From: Arcicella sp.
GTDB taxonomy: Bacteria > Bacteroidota > Bacteroidia > Cytophagales > Spirosomataceae
DNA length: 48,172 nucleotides
Direction: 5' to 3'
NCBI GenBank assembly: GCA_014376355.1
Contig: JACMRQ010000123.1
Coordinates: forward strand, 1 to 48,172
The notes below the pieces were generated by a model that saw only the letters and a program-made list of their open reading frames with translations, did no database searches and had not been told where the DNA came from. Shown here one piece after another: positions 37,242 to 46,900 of the stretch; positions within the stretch are counted from its first letter, which is position 1, and each line of letters starts with the position of its first letter. A program made the translations under genes and the position numbers.

Positions 37242-38573
37242 CTAAATATATTGATTAATAATATTCTCAAACATCTCTTGTTTTCCACTTGTTTGTGCGG
37301 GTTCACCGGTGGCAAAGGCATGCTCTCTTAAATCTTCTAAAGTGAGTGTACCAGCCTCATAATCAGCACCTTTTCCCGAATCAAAAGAAGCATAACGATT
37401 AGTACGAAGTTTTTTGTATGGTGATTTTTTCAAAATATCATCAGCAATTATTAAAGCTCTTGCAAATGTGTCCATGCCTCCAATATGAGCCAAGAAAATA
37501 TCGTCTAAATCGGTTGAATTTCTACGAGTTTTTGCATCGAAATTAATACCCCCTTGCGTGATTCCACCCGCTTCCAAAATAATCAACATTGACTCCGTTA
37601 TTTCATTCAAATTTGTTGGAAATTGGTCAGTATCCCAGCCATTCTGATAATCACCACGGTTTGCGTCAATACTTCCTAACATTCCAGTGTCAGCGGCAAT
37701 TTGTAATTCGTGTTGAAAAGTATGTCCTGCTAAAGTTGCGTGATTTACTTCCAAATTCAACATGAAATCATTTTCTAAACCGTGTTCTTTCAAAAAGCCA
37801 ATCACCGTTTCAGCATCATAATCATATTGGTGTTTTGTTGGTTCACAAGGTTTTGGTTCAATGAAAAACTTTCCTTTAAAACCATTTTTACGAGCATAAT
37901 CACGAGCAACTGTTAAGAAACGTCCTAAATGTGCTTTTTCTCGCTTCATGTCAGTATTTAATAGAGACATATAACCTTCACGACCACCCCAGAACACATA
38001 ATTTTCGCCCCCTAAAGCAATTGTTGCGTCAATGGCATTTTTTACTTGCGTACCTGCATGAGCCAAAACGTTGAAATCTGGATTGGTTGAAGCCCCGTTC
38101 ATGTATTTCGGATTTGAAAATACATTGGCAGTTCCCCACAATAATTTCATGCCACTTACTTGTTGCTTTTGTTTAGCATAATCCACAATTGCAGATAAAT
38201 TACTTTCATATTCCGACAATGAATTCCCACCATCAACCAAATCAGTATCGTGAAAACAATAATAGGGCGTACCTAATTTTGTCATAAATTCAAAGGCAGC
38301 ATCCATTTTATCTTTGGCACGTCCTACGGCATCATTTTTCGCATCCCACGGAAAATCTTTTGTTCCTGGTCCAAATGGGTCAGCTCCTGTTCCGCAGAAA
38401 GTATGCCAATAAGCAGTTGCAAAACGCATTTGCTCTTTCATGGTTTTGCCACCCACGATACGGTTTTCATCGTACCATTTGAATGCCATTGGATTAACTG
38501 ATTCTCTCCCTTCAAATTCGATTTTGCCTATTCCCGCAAAATATTCTTTGTCTCCTAATGTTATGTTAGCCAT
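37242..38573 (-). CDS. xylA: Xylose isomerase
   Basis: This 443-residue protein has the normal length for class II xylose isomerase, which converts D-xylose to D-xylulose in the cytoplasm. Visible signatures are the catalytic His region [20 protein letters not shown], the VFWGGREGY motif, and metal-ligand segments [38 protein letters not shown] and [20 protein letters not shown]. The substrate-channel Trp/Asn context [16 protein letters not shown] is present. No xylulokinase or xylose transporter gene is adjacent, which is unusual. A strong promoter and a tandem operator-like repeat lie upstream, and a GntR/LacI-type regulator gene is convergent. Confidence 0.98.
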   Translation of the reverse strand: MANITLGDKEYFAGIGKIEFEGRESVNPMAFKWYDENRIVGGKTMKEQMRFATAYWHTFCGTGADPFGPGTKDFPWDAKNDAVGRAKDKMDAAFEFMTKLGTPYYCFHDTDLVDGGNSLSEYESNLSAIVDYAKQKQQVSGMKLLWGTANVFSNPKYMNGASTNPDFNVLAHAGTQVKNAIDATIALGGENYVFWGGREGYMSLLNTDMKREKAHLGRFLTVARDYARKNGFKGKFFIEPKPCEPTKHQYDYDAETVIGFLKEHGLENDFMLNLEVNHATLAGHTFQHELQIAADTGMLGSIDANRGDYQNGWDTDQFPTNLNEITESMLIILEAGGITQGGINFDAKTRRNSTDLDDIFLAHIGGMDTFARALIIADDILKKSPYKKLRTNRYASFDSGKGADYEAGTLTLEDLREHAFATGEPAQTSGKQEMFENIINQYI

Positions 38574-38601
38574 CTGTTTTAGAATATTGAATGTTTATTT
38601 T

Positions 38602-38624
38602 ACAGTGTTCTATACTGTTCTATA
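38602..38624 (-). promoter_or_regulatory. Tandem operator-like direct repeat in xylA leader
   Basis: On the plus strand TGTTCTATA occurs at 38606-38614 and again at 38616-38624, a 10-bp spacing that places both on one face of the helix. ACAGT and ACTGT flank the first copy as an inverted pair. The repeats begin just downstream of the predicted xylA transcription start, a position suited to repression. Confidence 0.5.
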
Positions 38625-38633
38625 AAATTACTA

Positions 38634-38665
38634 CAAAAGTATTATCCATTCTAAAAAAAGCCAAA
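38634..38665 (-). promoter_or_regulatory. xylA promoter, Bacteroidota housekeeping type
   Basis: On the minus strand TTTG (38662-38665) is followed after exactly 20 nt by TACTTTTG (38634-38641). This matches the TTTG-N19-21-TAnnTTTG consensus of Bacteroidota primary sigma promoters. Transcription would begin near 38628, leaving a leader of about 55 nt. Confidence 0.7.
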
Positions 38666-38693
38666 TTATTTCTTTGAATCGATAATTTTTGTA

Positions 38694-38759
38694 GTAGGGA
38701 CGAGTAGTATTCGTCCACGGTGTTATTTGAGAGAGTGGACAAATGCTATTTGTCCCTAC
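38694..38759. repeat. REP/BIME-like double hairpin, copy C
   Basis: This is the best-preserved copy. The left half is GTAGGGACGAGTAGTATTCG followed by TCC. The right half on the other strand is GTAGGGACAAATAGCATTTG followed by TCC. Both halves keep GTAG at the foot and can fold as hairpins, and the two together form a long imperfect palindrome. It lies between the stop of the FG-GAP gene and the xylA promoter. Confidence 0.75.
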
Positions 38760-38826
38760 ATAAAACCCTCCATAAAACTGTCAAAGAATCTTATTTAAAA
38801 AAGGAAAGAGCATTAAAGAAAAACGG

Positions 38827-41800
38827 TTACAACTCTCTCTTTTTTCCCTGATAATCAATTACTTCTACCGATTTGACCAAAGGCGAAAGCAAAATACTTC
38901 TCGAAGATTGCGATAAAAATGAAGTGCCATATCCCACTTCCACTTTGCGAGTTTTACCGTTTTTCAAGTGCTCAAAAGCCATAGCATCATTGGCTTGTAA
39001 TGCCTTCGTTGTTAAGGATTTAATATCGCTAAAAGTTTTCAAATCTGCCCGATTTTGGGTTGCCATTATTAAGGGTTTACCGAGTGGATTCGTTACTCTA
39101 ACTAAGCCTTTAGCATCTCCTGAGACACAAAAAGCACTTTCCGAAAGTGTAGCTGGTTTGAAATTTCCATTGCCGTCTCCTTTCAGGAATAAACCATTAA
39201 AAGCATCCAAACGCCCTACGGAAACTTCATTGCCAAAATCATTGCCTACCATTAAAATATCAAGGTTTCCATCGGCATTAAAATCTTCTACTAACATTCC
39301 ATTTATCGGGGCAGTTTGAGCTTGAATGGGTAAGGCTGAAATCTTGAATTTGGCTTCTCCTAAATTTTCGATATAACTGGTTTTTAAATAATTAGCTTTC
39401 AAAATTAGGGCATTTTTTAATTCTTCCTCCGACAAAACATCTTTAATCCCTGCCAAGGCAAACTTCTGATAATTATCAAATTTCTTACGGATTGTGTTCA
39501 TTTGTTTTGCCAAATCATCTCGTCCATGAAAGGTCACTTCCATGCGTTTTCCTGCCTTGTCGTGATAAAAAACGGTTGGAATGGCATCAAAATTTCCATC
39601 TCCGTTGAAGTCTTTTGCATAAATACTCACAGGGTATTCGTCCGATGCTTGATTGAGTGTATTCGTTCCCAAATTTCCTGCTATATAATCCATATCGCCA
39701 TCATTATCAAAATCTCCCGCCGTTAAACTATTCCAAAAACCGACCTTATTGCCCAAAGATTCAGTTGAAGTTGGGGCAAATGATTTTCCTTTATTATTCT
39801 TCAAAACCGTTAGTGGCATCCATTCACCCGCAAGCATTAAATCCATCCATCCGTCATTGTCAGTATCCGTCCAAAGAGCATCACACACCAACCCAATATT
39901 TTTGAGATTTGGAGCAATTTGTTGCGTAACGTCAGTAAATTTTACGGTACCTTTTTTTGAATCATTCCGTAATATAAAACTTGAAACAGGCTTTGGATAA
40001 GCGTTAACTTCCATTCGTCCACCGATGAATAAATCTAAGTCACCATCGTGGTCAAAATCAGTGGCTTTTACGCACGAACCACTTTTTAAAAATTTGGGTA
40101 AAGCAGCTTTATTCTGGGAAAAATGTCCTTTTCCATCATTTTCATAAAAGCGGTCTTGATATTCAAGTGATTCTTTTGGTAATTCATTACTTCCACCTAC
40201 AATGTATAAATCAAGGTCGCCGTCTCGGTCAGCATCAAAAAGTAAAACCCCCATGTCTTCCGATAGTTTTGTAGCATCGGTTTCTCCCAGAATTAAATCA
40301 GATTTCGTAAACTTTCCTGCTTTATTTTGCAGAAGAAAAGTGCCTTTAAATTTGGTCGAGCCGCCAATGAAAACATCTTCCAATCCATCACCGTTCACAT
40401 CTCCAACGGCAAGCGAAGGGCCGAATTGTGACAGTTTATGCGGTAATAATTTTTGAATATTAAAATCAATTGCATCTAATTCTTGATGAACATAATCAAT
40501 TGATAATGAATCGCTTATATCTGAGAATATAGCCGACTGTCGATTGCTGATTGCCGACTGCTGACTATTTACCGCTAATCTTTCTTCTATAACTAACACC
40601 TGATTAATCGCTACATTTTTTAAAATTTGATATTTTCCACTTTGCCAAGTTACTTTTAATTCATCAATTTTTTTGGTTTTCCCCAAGCCAAAATGAGCAA
40701 CATTTTCAATGGTTGAAAGATAGCCACGATAAGGAGTATTTTCGTAAATTTGTTGTTGTCCTTTATCGTAAGAAATCTCAACAAATGCTCCAATTCCGTT
40801 AATATTATCTTTTAATCCATTTAATTTTACTCGTAAATAATGACTTTCTTCGGGTTTCAATTGGATGGAATTATTTCGATAAACTGAGGCAGAATCATTG
40901 ATATTATTGATGACATAATCTAAATCTCCGTCATTGTCTAAATCTGCATAAGCCGCACCGTTCGAGAAACTGGGTATATCCATTCCCCAGTCTTTAGTCA
41001 CGTTTTTAAATTCTAGACCTCCCATATTTTTAAAGGCATAATTAGCAATTTTCACGGATGGAATAACATCCAAAAGCATCATTGGACTCATTAAATTGGC
41101 TACTTCGGCATGATAAACCATAAAATCTTGGTCGGTAATATCTTTCGGAAAACCATTGGTAATAATAATATCTCTGAAACCATCATTATCAAAATCCGTT
41201 ACCATCGGTGTCCAACTCCAATCCGTTTCAGCAATCCCTGCTAACAAACCCATTTCACTAAAAACAGGCTTGCCAGTTTTTGGATTTACGCCCTGATTAA
41301 CCTGCAAAGTGTTGCGTGGATATTGATAATTATAATGATACTGCTCGTTGTTTTGATACGCCAAATAATTATTGGCAGAAGTCATCATTTTCTTACGATA
41401 ATTGTCAGCAGGCATCATGTCAACCGCCAAAATATCAACTAAACCGTCGTTATTCAAATCCTCAACTTCATTGCCCATTGCCGAGTAGGAAGTGTGCTTT
41501 AAGTATTGTCCCGCTTCATCCGTAAAAGTTCCATTTTTATTGTTGATATAAAGCAAATCATTAGTCAAATAATCATTGGTTACATAAATATCCTTCCAAC
41601 CATCTCTGTTAATATCAGTAATGTTTAATCCCAATCCATAACCCTCAATCAAAATTCCAGCTTCTTTACTAATGTTCGTGTAAACAGGATGATTAAGTAA
41701 TTTTGAAAAATCGTTTCTGTACAATCTACTGGTTCTTTTTGAAGAACCATCTACAATTTTATCATGGTATTTATTTGGAAAACGGTTATCGTCCATTTCA

Positions 41801-42381
41801 TTCACGAGTACGAATAAGTCCAAATCTCCGTCATTATCATAATCAAAAAAGGCAGCATTGGTTGTGTGCGTTGTGTCGGCAATACCATATTCTTGAGCCA
41901 TTTCTTTAAAAATTGGCACGCCATCTTTCCCAACGCCTTGATTGACATATAATAGGTTGGCTCGTTCAGAAGCCACTTTTTTAGCCGTCGCACAAACATA
42001 AATATCTAATAATTTATCGTTGTTTATGTCCACTAATGCCACACCCGAACACCATTTTCCTTTGGCTTCGACGTTGGCTTTTTTAGAAACGTCCTCGAAT
42101 TTAAAATCTCCTTTATTCAAATATAATTTGTTATCTACCTGATTGCCAGTAAAATAAGCATCCACCAATTTATCATTGTTAAAATCACCCAATGCTACGC
42201 CTCCACCATTGTTTACGTACTCAAACGTAAGCACATTCATGGTATCTAATTCGGTGATTCTATTTGAAAAAGTGATGTTTGTTTCTTCGGCAGGGAGCTT
42301 TGTGAAAACGGTATCTTTTCCGCAAGAGAATAGAAAGAAAGAAGAAATTAGAAAGAAAAAAGATAAATATTTAGCAGTCAT
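38827..42381 (-). CDS. Giant FG-GAP/VCBS repeat lipoprotein with ASPIC/UnbV domain
   Basis: This 1184-residue lipoprotein (signal SFFFLISSFFLFSC) is a paralogue of the 2487-5846 product. It carries many DxDxDG-type loops (DYDNDGDLD, DINRDGWKD, DLNNDGLVD, DFDNDGFRD, DLDNDGDLD, DVNGDGLED, DADRDGDLD, DFDHDGDLD, DTDNDGWMD, DFDNDGDMD, DFNADGNLD). They are arranged as propeller blocks around an ASPIC domain at about residues 510-600 (HYLRVKLNGLKDNINGIGAF, AHFGLGKTKKID). Directly after this domain, residues about 603-618 (NSQQSAISNRQSAIFS) are encoded by a heptanucleotide tandem repeat. Calcium-dependent surface binding is likely, but the ligand is unknown. The gene lies 76 nt downstream of the response regulator gene, in the same direction, so the regulator and this gene may form one transcript. 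Confidence 0.92.
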   Translation of the reverse strand: MTAKYLSFFFLISSFFLFSCGKDTVFTKLPAEETNITFSNRITELDTMNVLTFEYVNNGGGVALGDFNNDKLVDAYFTGNQVDNKLYLNKGDFKFEDVSKKANVEAKGKWCSGVALVDINNDKLLDIYVCATAKKVASERANLLYVNQGVGKDGVPIFKEMAQEYGIADTTHTTNAAFFDYDNDGDLDLFVLVNEMDDNRFPNKYHDKIVDGSSKRTSRLYRNDFSKLLNHPVYTNISKEAGILIEGYGLGLNITDINRDGWKDIYVTNDYLTNDLLYINNKNGTFTDEAGQYLKHTSYSAMGNEVEDLNNDGLVDILAVDMMPADNYRKKMMTSANNYLAYQNNEQYHYNYQYPRNTLQVNQGVNPKTGKPVFSEMGLLAGIAETDWSWTPMVTDFDNDGFRDIIITNGFPKDITDQDFMVYHAEVANLMSPMMLLDVIPSVKIANYAFKNMGGLEFKNVTKDWGMDIPSFSNGAAYADLDNDGDLDYVINNINDSASVYRNNSIQLKPEESHYLRVKLNGLKDNINGIGAFVEISYDKGQQQIYENTPYRGYLSTIENVAHFGLGKTKKIDELKVTWQSGKYQILKNVAINQVLVIEERLAVNSQQSAISNRQSAIFSDISDSLSIDYVHQELDAIDFNIQKLLPHKLSQFGPSLAVGDVNGDGLEDVFIGGSTKFKGTFLLQNKAGKFTKSDLILGETDATKLSEDMGVLLFDADRDGDLDLYIVGGSNELPKESLEYQDRFYENDGKGHFSQNKAALPKFLKSGSCVKATDFDHDGDLDLFIGGRMEVNAYPKPVSSFILRNDSKKGTVKFTDVTQQIAPNLKNIGLVCDALWTDTDNDGWMDLMLAGEWMPLTVLKNNKGKSFAPTSTESLGNKVGFWNSLTAGDFDNDGDMDYIAGNLGTNTLNQASDEYPVSIYAKDFNGDGNFDAIPTVFYHDKAGKRMEVTFHGRDDLAKQMNTIRKKFDNYQKFALAGIKDVLSEEELKNALILKANYLKTSYIENLGEAKFKISALPIQAQTAPINGMLVEDFNADGNLDILMVGNDFGNEVSVGRLDAFNGLFLKGDGNGNFKPATLSESAFCVSGDAKGLVRVTNPLGKPLIMATQNRADLKTFSDIKSLTTKALQANDAMAFEHLKNGKTRKVEVGYGTSFLSQSSRSILLSPLVKSVEVIDYQGKKREL
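40532..40566. repeat. Five-unit heptanucleotide tandem repeat inside a CDS
   Basis: Five consecutive units GCCGACT, GTCGATT, GCTGATT, GCCGACT and GCTGACT fit GYYGAYT. On the coding strand this reads as alternating AGTCAGC/AATCAGC units and encodes the linker NSQQSAISNRQSAI. The paralogous gene at 2487-5846 has no such tract at the equivalent place. Confidence 0.75.
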
Positions 42382-42457
42382 AAGGCAATGATTTATAAAA
42401 TCGAATAATTTTTTTTAGGGAAATAAGTTATAAATTTAGCATGATTTTATGTAAATT

Positions 42458-43234
42458 CTATGAGGGTAAAGTGGTAAATTGTTTGGAATTTATGTATTCC
42501 GAAGGAGTGATATTAAATTGTTTCTGAAAATTTCGAGTAAAATTGCTTTGAGAACTAAACCCAACCATATAGGATACTTCAAAAATTTTATGATTACCCT
42601 CCGCCAACAACTCAGCGCCTCTTTTTAAGCGAGTAATATTGATTAATTCTATAGGAGTGAAAACTGATACTGCTTTTATTTTTCGGTATAAAGTGATGCG
42701 ACTCATGTTCATAATTTGAGCCAATTTTTCAACATCTAAGTCTGTATTTTCAAGATTTTTATTGATAGTATTTTGTAATGTTTCCAAAAATATTTCATCT
42801 GCTTTAGAATGTGCCATATTTTTGATATGAATTAAGGGAGAGCTTGCAAAATACTCACGAATAATGTTTCGATTGTTTAATAAACTTTCAATTTGTGCTT
42901 GAAGGTGTTCTTTTGAGAATGGTTTTTCGATATAAGCGTCCGCTCCTAATTTAAGTCCGTCGATCTTCGTTTGAATGTCATTTTTAGCTGTAAGAAGTAT
43001 CACTGGAATATGAGAATACTCATGGTTTGCTTTTAGTATTTTGCATAATTCAAGGCCATCCATCAAGGGCATCATTATATCACTAATGATTAATTGTACT
43101 ATTTCTTTATTCAGTACCATTAATGCTTCGCTTCCATTTTTCGCTTTAAGAATATTATATTTTATGTTTAACATTCTTCCCAGAAACTCCAGAATATCTT
43201 CATTATCATCAACGATTAAAATTCTTGGTAGCAT
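42458..43234 (-). CDS. Response regulator with AraC-family DNA-binding domain
   Basis: This 258-residue protein joins a receiver domain (residues 1-120) to an AraC-type helix-turn-helix (about 160-250). The receiver has the acidic pair D9/D10, the phosphorylation site D52 in SDIMMP, the TAK motif near 82-84 and K104 in EKPF. The DNA-binding part has MNMSRITLYRKIKAVS and the conserved VSYMVGFSSQSNFTRNFQKQFN. The arrangement matches the C-terminal end of Bacteroidota hybrid two-component sensors, but no periplasmic sensor or histidine kinase precedes it. It is therefore a stand-alone regulator needing a kinase encoded elsewhere. It is divergent from the susC/susD pair and upstream of the FG-GAP gene, so both are likely targets. 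Confidence 0.93.
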   Translation of the reverse strand: MLPRILIVDDNEDILEFLGRMLNIKYNILKAKNGSEALMVLNKEIVQLIISDIMMPLMDGLELCKILKANHEYSHIPVILLTAKNDIQTKIDGLKLGADAYIEKPFSKEHLQAQIESLLNNRNIIREYFASSPLIHIKNMAHSKADEIFLETLQNTINKNLENTDLDVEKLAQIMNMSRITLYRKIKAVSVFTPIELINITRLKRGAELLAEGNHKIFEVSYMVGFSSQSNFTRNFQKQFNITPSEYINSKQFTTLPS

Positions 43235-43987
43235 ATCATAGTTTATTTTTAGAGTTTAAGTATTGACTTATTTATAAAGTTAATCGGTGCTATGTTAAAA
43301 TTAAGTACTCACAAATTTGATAATTAATATTCCAAAATAATACTTTCTTGTTGATTTTCAAAAGTTTAACTTTTATAAACCTTATTTTAGGATGCTAATG
43401 AAAAGTCAATTTTACGGTTTTACACAGAAATATAATAAAAGAGTAGGAAAAACTGTGTTTAGCAATAAATAAGGCTAATGTGAGTGTTTATATTGACAAG
43501 TAACATAATTCCGATATTTATCATTAGGGTAATTTTTAATATTATAAAATGAGAATTTTTCCACAAATTAGGTAAAAATGAAACATATTGTTGAACTAAT
43601 GATACAAATTGAATAATGTTTGAACATATATAAACCTAAATTTACTATAAATATTCTACGATTAAATAGTTTAAAATTAATATATTAAATCAAAGTGTAT
43701 TTACCTAACTCTTTCTAATTACCAATTAAATTTTAGCTTACTAAAACCCTTTTTAAATCCTCTAATCACTTAATTCAATTCACTTCCAAATTTTCATAAG
43801 CTATTGCAATCATCATTTATCAATTTTTAATTGAGTATTCAGTAACGTTCAAAATACTTCATAGCTTTTAAGGTATTTTCGACAAGTCCTCAAATTTAAA
43901 GTGCCAGTAATTTATAAATCACACGCAGGACATCTTATTAAAACAGCTTTACCAATTTTAATTATTACAATTCAAAACACAAATTTT
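43235..43987. other. Long divergent regulatory region, regulator gene and susC
   Basis: These 753 nt are very AT-rich and have stops in all frames. I see no gene and no trace of a decayed histidine kinase. The track start of susC (GTG at 43901) lies here but gives a poor N-terminus, so the region runs to the ATG at 43988. It should hold the promoters and AraC-type binding sites for both directions. One promoter candidate is listed separately. Confidence 0.55.
43591..43622 (+). promoter_or_regulatory. Weak promoter candidate for susC
   Basis: TTG (43591-43593) is followed after 20 nt by TAATGTTTG, which has one extra base compared with TAnnTTTG. The leader would be about 360 nt. The imperfect match makes this a suggestion only. 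Confidence 0.2.
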
Positions 43988-46900
43988 ATGAAAAACAAAC
44001 ATTTACGAAAAAGTATGTTTTTGTTACTTGCATTTTTGAACTTCAGTGCGTTTGCTCAGAATAGAAAAGTTACAGGAAAAATTACTGACAAACCCAGTGG
44101 GCAAGGAATTCCAGGAGCTTCGGTAATTATTAAAGGAAGTACGATGGGAACAACCACTAACGCCAATGGAGAATTTAACGTTGCAGTAAAAGATGATAAT
44201 GCCATCTTGATGATTTCATCAGTAGGATTTCAATCTCAGGAAATCAAAATAGGAAGCCAATCAGATATCAGAGTAACTATGTTGGAAGACGTAGCAAATT
44301 TATCGGAAGTAATCGTTACGGGTTATGGTACACAATCTAAACGAGATATTACGGGTGCCGTTGCCACTATTCAGGCAAAAGATCTTCAATCTGTTCCTGC
44401 TACAACTTTTGCTCAAATGATGCAAGGTCGTGCATCTGGATTGAGCGTTGTGAACGATGCAACACCTGGAGGAGAAGCAACCGTGAGGATTCGTGGATTC
44501 GGAACGATTGGTAATAATGACCCCCTTTACGTAATTGACGGTGTGCCAACGGAAAGCCAAGGAAACTTGAACCCAATGGATATTGAATCTATCCAAATTT
44601 TGAAAGATGCCTCGTCTGCTTCAATTTATGGTTCAAGAGCGGCAAACGGTGTTGTTATCATTACTACGAAAAAAGGAAAGCCAGGAGAAATTAAAGTTTC
44701 TTTTTCAACGTATCAAGGTTCGCAAACAACTGCCAATAATGTTGAGGCATTGAATGCAAAAGAGTTAGGCTCATATTTGTATTTAGCGGATAAGTATGCA
44801 GGAAAAACACCTTCACACGGGCAATATACCTTTGGGGCAAACGGTGAAGTGGGTCTACCTGATTACGTTTTTCCAAGTAATGGTAAAGAAGGAAGTGCGG
44901 GCGTTGACCCAAAACTGTATTCGCTAACCCCAAGTAATATCTATGCCATCACAAAAGCGACGGATACTAACTGGTGGCAAGAATTGACTCGTACAGCACC
45001 CATCAGAAATTACCAAATTACGGCAACTGGTGGAACTGAAAATGGGCGTTTTGCTCTTTCTTTGGGTTATTTTAACCAAGAATCAGTTGTGAAATTTGTA
45101 GGATATGAGCGTTATACGCTTCGAGCAAACACTGAATTTACAGCTTTGAAAAAACGTCTTCATATTGGGGAAAATTTCTCAGCTTCTTTGGATAATCGTA
45201 AAGGAGGTTTTGGTAATAATGATGAGCAAAATGCTGTTTCTGGTTCATATAAACATCATCCTTTGCTACCAGTTTATGATATTGCGGGAAATTTTGCGGG
45301 TAGTCGTGGAGCAAACTTAGGCAATAACTCAAATCCTTATGCAACGCTTGCTCGTCAGGCTGATAATTTTACCTATCGTTTGCGTGCTTTTGGTAACGTT
45401 TATGCTGAATACGATATCCTTCCTGACCTTAAAGTTAAAACCAGTTTCGGAGTTGATATTAACACGAATCGTGGACGATATATTGGTCGTGCTAATCCTG
45501 AATATATTGAAGGTAGTTTCAATAATAGTTCAACTTCAACGAATGGTTATTTCTTTGCTTGGACTTGGACAAATACACTTTCTTATTCAAAAACTTTCAA
45601 TAAAGTCCATAAATTCGATGCTTATGTTGGTATAGAAAGTATTAGAGAGTATGGTGAGCAATTCTTGGCAAGCAGAAATGGATATGCCTTTGAAACCAAT
45701 CCAATTATTAGTTATTTAGATTTGGGAGATCCAACAAAGGTTTCAAACGGTGGTAACATTAATAGAGATTATACGCTTTATTCTCAATTTGGAAAATTGA
45801 ATTATGCTTACAAAGACAAATATTTGTTTCAAGCAATTCTTCGTAATGACCAATCTTCTCGTTTCTTACAAGCCTCTCGTGGTGCTGTTTTTCCTGCATT
45901 TAGTGTGGGTTGGAGACTTTCCGAAGAGAAATTTATTAAAAATGAACTTCCCGTTATTGATGATTTAAAATTGCGTTTTGGATACGGACAAACAGGTAAT
46001 CAAAAAATTGGTGACTACAATGCTTTCACTACCTATCGTGCTGATATTTATCACGCAGGTTATCCAATTGACGGTTCGTCAAGCAGTCCAAAAATTGGAT
46101 ATGATACGCAGGCTTATGGTAATCCTAAAGCGAAATGGGAAACTACTACTTCCTCTAACCTTGGTATAGATGCTTCTTTATTTAAAAGTAAGCTTGCCAT
46201 AGAAATTGATTTTTGGACTCGTAAGACAACCGATATGTTATTCACCATTCCCAATACATTTACGGCGGGAGATGCCAGTGCGGCAGCTTTCAACGTAGGA
46301 GCGATGACGAATAAAGGAGTAGATATTGGTTTAAATTATCGAAATTCAACTTCTCGAGGTCTTCGTTACAGCATTGGAGCGAATTATTCAATGTATCGAA
46401 ACAACGTTGACAAATTAGATGAAAGCCCAACGACCAAATACTTTGGAAATAGCTCTCGTGTTCCTGCCGTTACTTTAACGCAAGCAGGTTTGCCAATTTC
46501 TTCTTTCTTTGGTTATAAAGTATTAGGTATTTTCCAATCGGATGAGGAAGCAAGAGCATGGGCTCCTTATACAGAAGGATATAATAAAGCGGGTAAATTC
46601 AAAATGGCTGATATTAACGGAGATGGTAAAATTGATGATGCCGATCGTACAGTTATTGGAAATCCTCACCCAGATTTTATTTACGGGCTTAGTTTAAGTG
46701 TAGGTTATAAAGCATTTGATTTGGTAGTATTCTGTAATGGAACACAAGGAAATGATGTATTTAATTATACTCGTTATTTCTCTGATTTCAATACTTTCCA
46801 GGGTAATCGTTCTAAACGTGCTTTGTATGATGCTTGGCAGCCAACAAATACTGGCGGCACTGTGCCAATCATGGATGCCAACGACCAAGTAAGTAGCCGT

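Noticed and set aside
2434-38759. CRISPR array made of the dispersed repeats
   Set aside because: The copies are tens of kilobases apart, diverged, and show no spacer pattern or cas genes.
38873-39319. 148-residue plus-strand ORF
   Set aside because: It is antisense to the FG-GAP lipoprotein, whose calcium-loop repeats set the correct frame.
43235-43900. Remnant of a histidine kinase upstream of the response regulator
   Set aside because: Frequent stops in all frames and no kinase motifs (H-box, N, G boxes) could be read.
43901-43987. GTG start adding 29 residues to SusC
   Set aside because: The extension is not signal-like and precedes a normal signal peptide starting at the ATG at 43988.
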